NCBI GenBank assembly: GCA_002254415.1
Contig: NJDR01000046.1
Coordinates: 1 to 5,399, forward strand
Length of the DNA stretch: 5,399 nucleotides
From: Candidatus Aenigmarchaeota archaeon ex4484_52
GTDB taxonomy: Archaea; EX4484-52
Reading direction: 5' to 3'
How positions within the stretch are numbered: the first letter of the stretch is position 1; the number at the start of each line of letters is the position of its first letter. The position numbers and the translations under genes are program-made. Below the pieces are notes generated by a model. It was not told the DNA's origin and ran no database searches. It was given only the letters and a program-made list of their open reading frames with translations. This document shows positions 4,524 through 5,399 of this stretch, piece after piece.

Positions 4524-5399
4524 AATTTATATTGCAGGGCACAGAGGTCTTGTCGGCTCTGCAATAAAAAGAAAATTAGAAAAAGATGGCTACAATAATT
4601 TAATCTTAAAAACACACAAAGAATTGGATTTGACAAAACAAAAAGAAGTTGAAAATTTTTTCAAAAAAGAAAAGCCGGAATTTGTATTTTTGGCTGCTGC
4701 AAAAGTTGGCGGCATTTTGGCAAATGACACATATTCAGCAGATTTCATTTACGAGAATTTAATGATAGAGGCAAATATAATACATAATTCATATAAATAT
4801 AATGTAAAGAAATTATTATTTTTGGGAAGTTCATGCATTTATCCGCGAGATTGTCCGCAGCCAATGAAAGAAGAATATTTGTTGAGCGGAAAGCTGGAAG
4901 ACACAAATGAGGCATATGCAATTGCAAAGATTGCAGGAATAAAGATGTGCCAATTTTACAATAAGCAATATAAGACAAATTTTATTTCTGTAATGCCAAC
5001 AAATTTATATGGCCCAAATGATAATTATAATTTAAACAATTCTCATGTTTTGGCAGCATTAATAAGAAAATTTTGTGATGCAAAAAAAGAAAACAAGAAA
5101 TCTGTTGTTGTTTGGGGGACAGGAAACCCAAAAAGGGAATTTTTACATAGTGATGATTTAGCAGAGGCATGTTTATTTTTGATGAATAATTACAATAATT
5201 CAGAGATTGTAAATATTGGTGTTGGAGAAGATATAAGTATAAAAAATTTAGCAGAGTTAATTAAAGAGATTGTTGAATTTGACGGAGAGATAATTTTTGA
5301 TTTGACAAAACCTGATGGAACGCCACAAAAATTGCTTGATGTGAGCAAGATTAATAAATTGGGTTGGAAGGCAAAGATTGGGTTGCGGGAAGGGTTGGA
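4507..5399 (+). CDS. fcl: GDP-L-fucose synthase, C-terminus beyond the window
   Basis: The enzyme (also called WcaG) epimerises and reduces the Gmd product to GDP-L-fucose using NADPH, in the cytoplasm. The visible 297 residues cover all but roughly the last 15-25 (E. coli Fcl has 321). The nucleotide loop is AGHRGLVGSA (10-19). The catalytic residues all appear: Ser108 and Cys110 in GSSCIYP, Tyr137 and Lys141 in YAIAK, and His180 in NNSH. They match E. coli Ser107, Cys109, Tyr136, Lys140 and His179 with a constant offset of one. AKVGGI (65-70), NEAYAIAKIAGIK (134-146), SVMPTNLYGPNDNY (161-174) and KREFLHSDDLAEA (209-221) are further signatures. The frame is open to the last base. The start ATG 4507 lies inside gmd; a partial ribosome site (GAGTGA, 4493-4498) precedes it. 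The gmd-fcl pair implies fucose or a derivative in surface glycans. Confidence 0.95.
   Translation, partial: MEKNSKIYIAGHRGLVGSAIKRKLEKDGYNNLILKTHKELDLTKQKEVENFFKKEKPEFVFLAAAKVGGILANDTYSADFIYENLMIEANIIHNSYKYNVKKLLFLGSSCIYPRDCPQPMKEEYLLSGKLEDTNEAYAIAKIAGIKMCQFYNKQYKTNFISVMPTNLYGPNDNYNLNNSHVLAALIRKFCDAKKENKKSVVVWGTGNPKREFLHSDDLAEACLFLMNNYNNSEIVNIGVGEDISIKNLAELIKEIVEFDGEIIFDLTKPDGTPQKLLDVSKINKLGWKAKIGLREGL

Noticed and set aside
4745..5170. Two minus-strand frames
   Set aside because: They are antisense to fcl, whose catalytic motifs are all on the plus strand.
1..5399. CRISPR array, tRNA, rRNA, transposase or integrase
   Set aside because: No spaced direct repeats, cloverleaf-like segments or recombinase motifs were seen on either strand.

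Overview
The window is a very A+T-rich stretch that reads as archaeal chromosome. The adenylate kinase is the archaeal AdkA type. The stand-alone Lon-type (S16) protease with an N-terminal membrane anchor matches a group known mainly from archaea. TTTATAAA-like boxes lie about 25-34 bases before several start codons, and one start has an AGGTGA ribosome site. A small-genome archaeon of the DPANN type (for example a Woesearchaeota or Pacearchaeota relative) would fit, but that placement is inference.

Layout. At the left edge, on the minus strand (274 to 1), is the start of a secreted surface protein with a GLUG-like 'DIDC...DGEGHKI' repeat. Its signal peptide is split by a one-base shift in a G run. 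Divergent to it on the plus strand is the membrane-anchored S16 protease (450-1253). This converges on adkA (1860-1297, minus) across a short A/T palindrome that could stop transcription from both sides. Behind adkA, on the same strand, is a small single-pass membrane protein (2291-1925) whose frame is broken near position 2100.

The middle, 2300-3455, has no intact gene but is not empty. The plus strand carries a clearly recognisable decayed hicB-hicA toxin-antitoxin pair (2441-2937), readable only by joining five frame segments. A perfect 14-bp palindrome sits just before it. Further right are weak hints of another decayed gene on the minus strand (about 2937-3260), a short perfect hairpin and a TATA-rich stretch.

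The right third holds an overlapping pair, gmd (3489-4523) and fcl (4507 to beyond the window). Together they convert GDP-mannose to GDP-L-fucose, the donor for fucosylated surface glycans. All catalytic residues are present in both. The pair, the surface protein and the anchored protease suggest investment in the cell surface. The central gap looks like an accessory site where a TA module landed and decayed, unless the many one-base shifts are sequencing errors.
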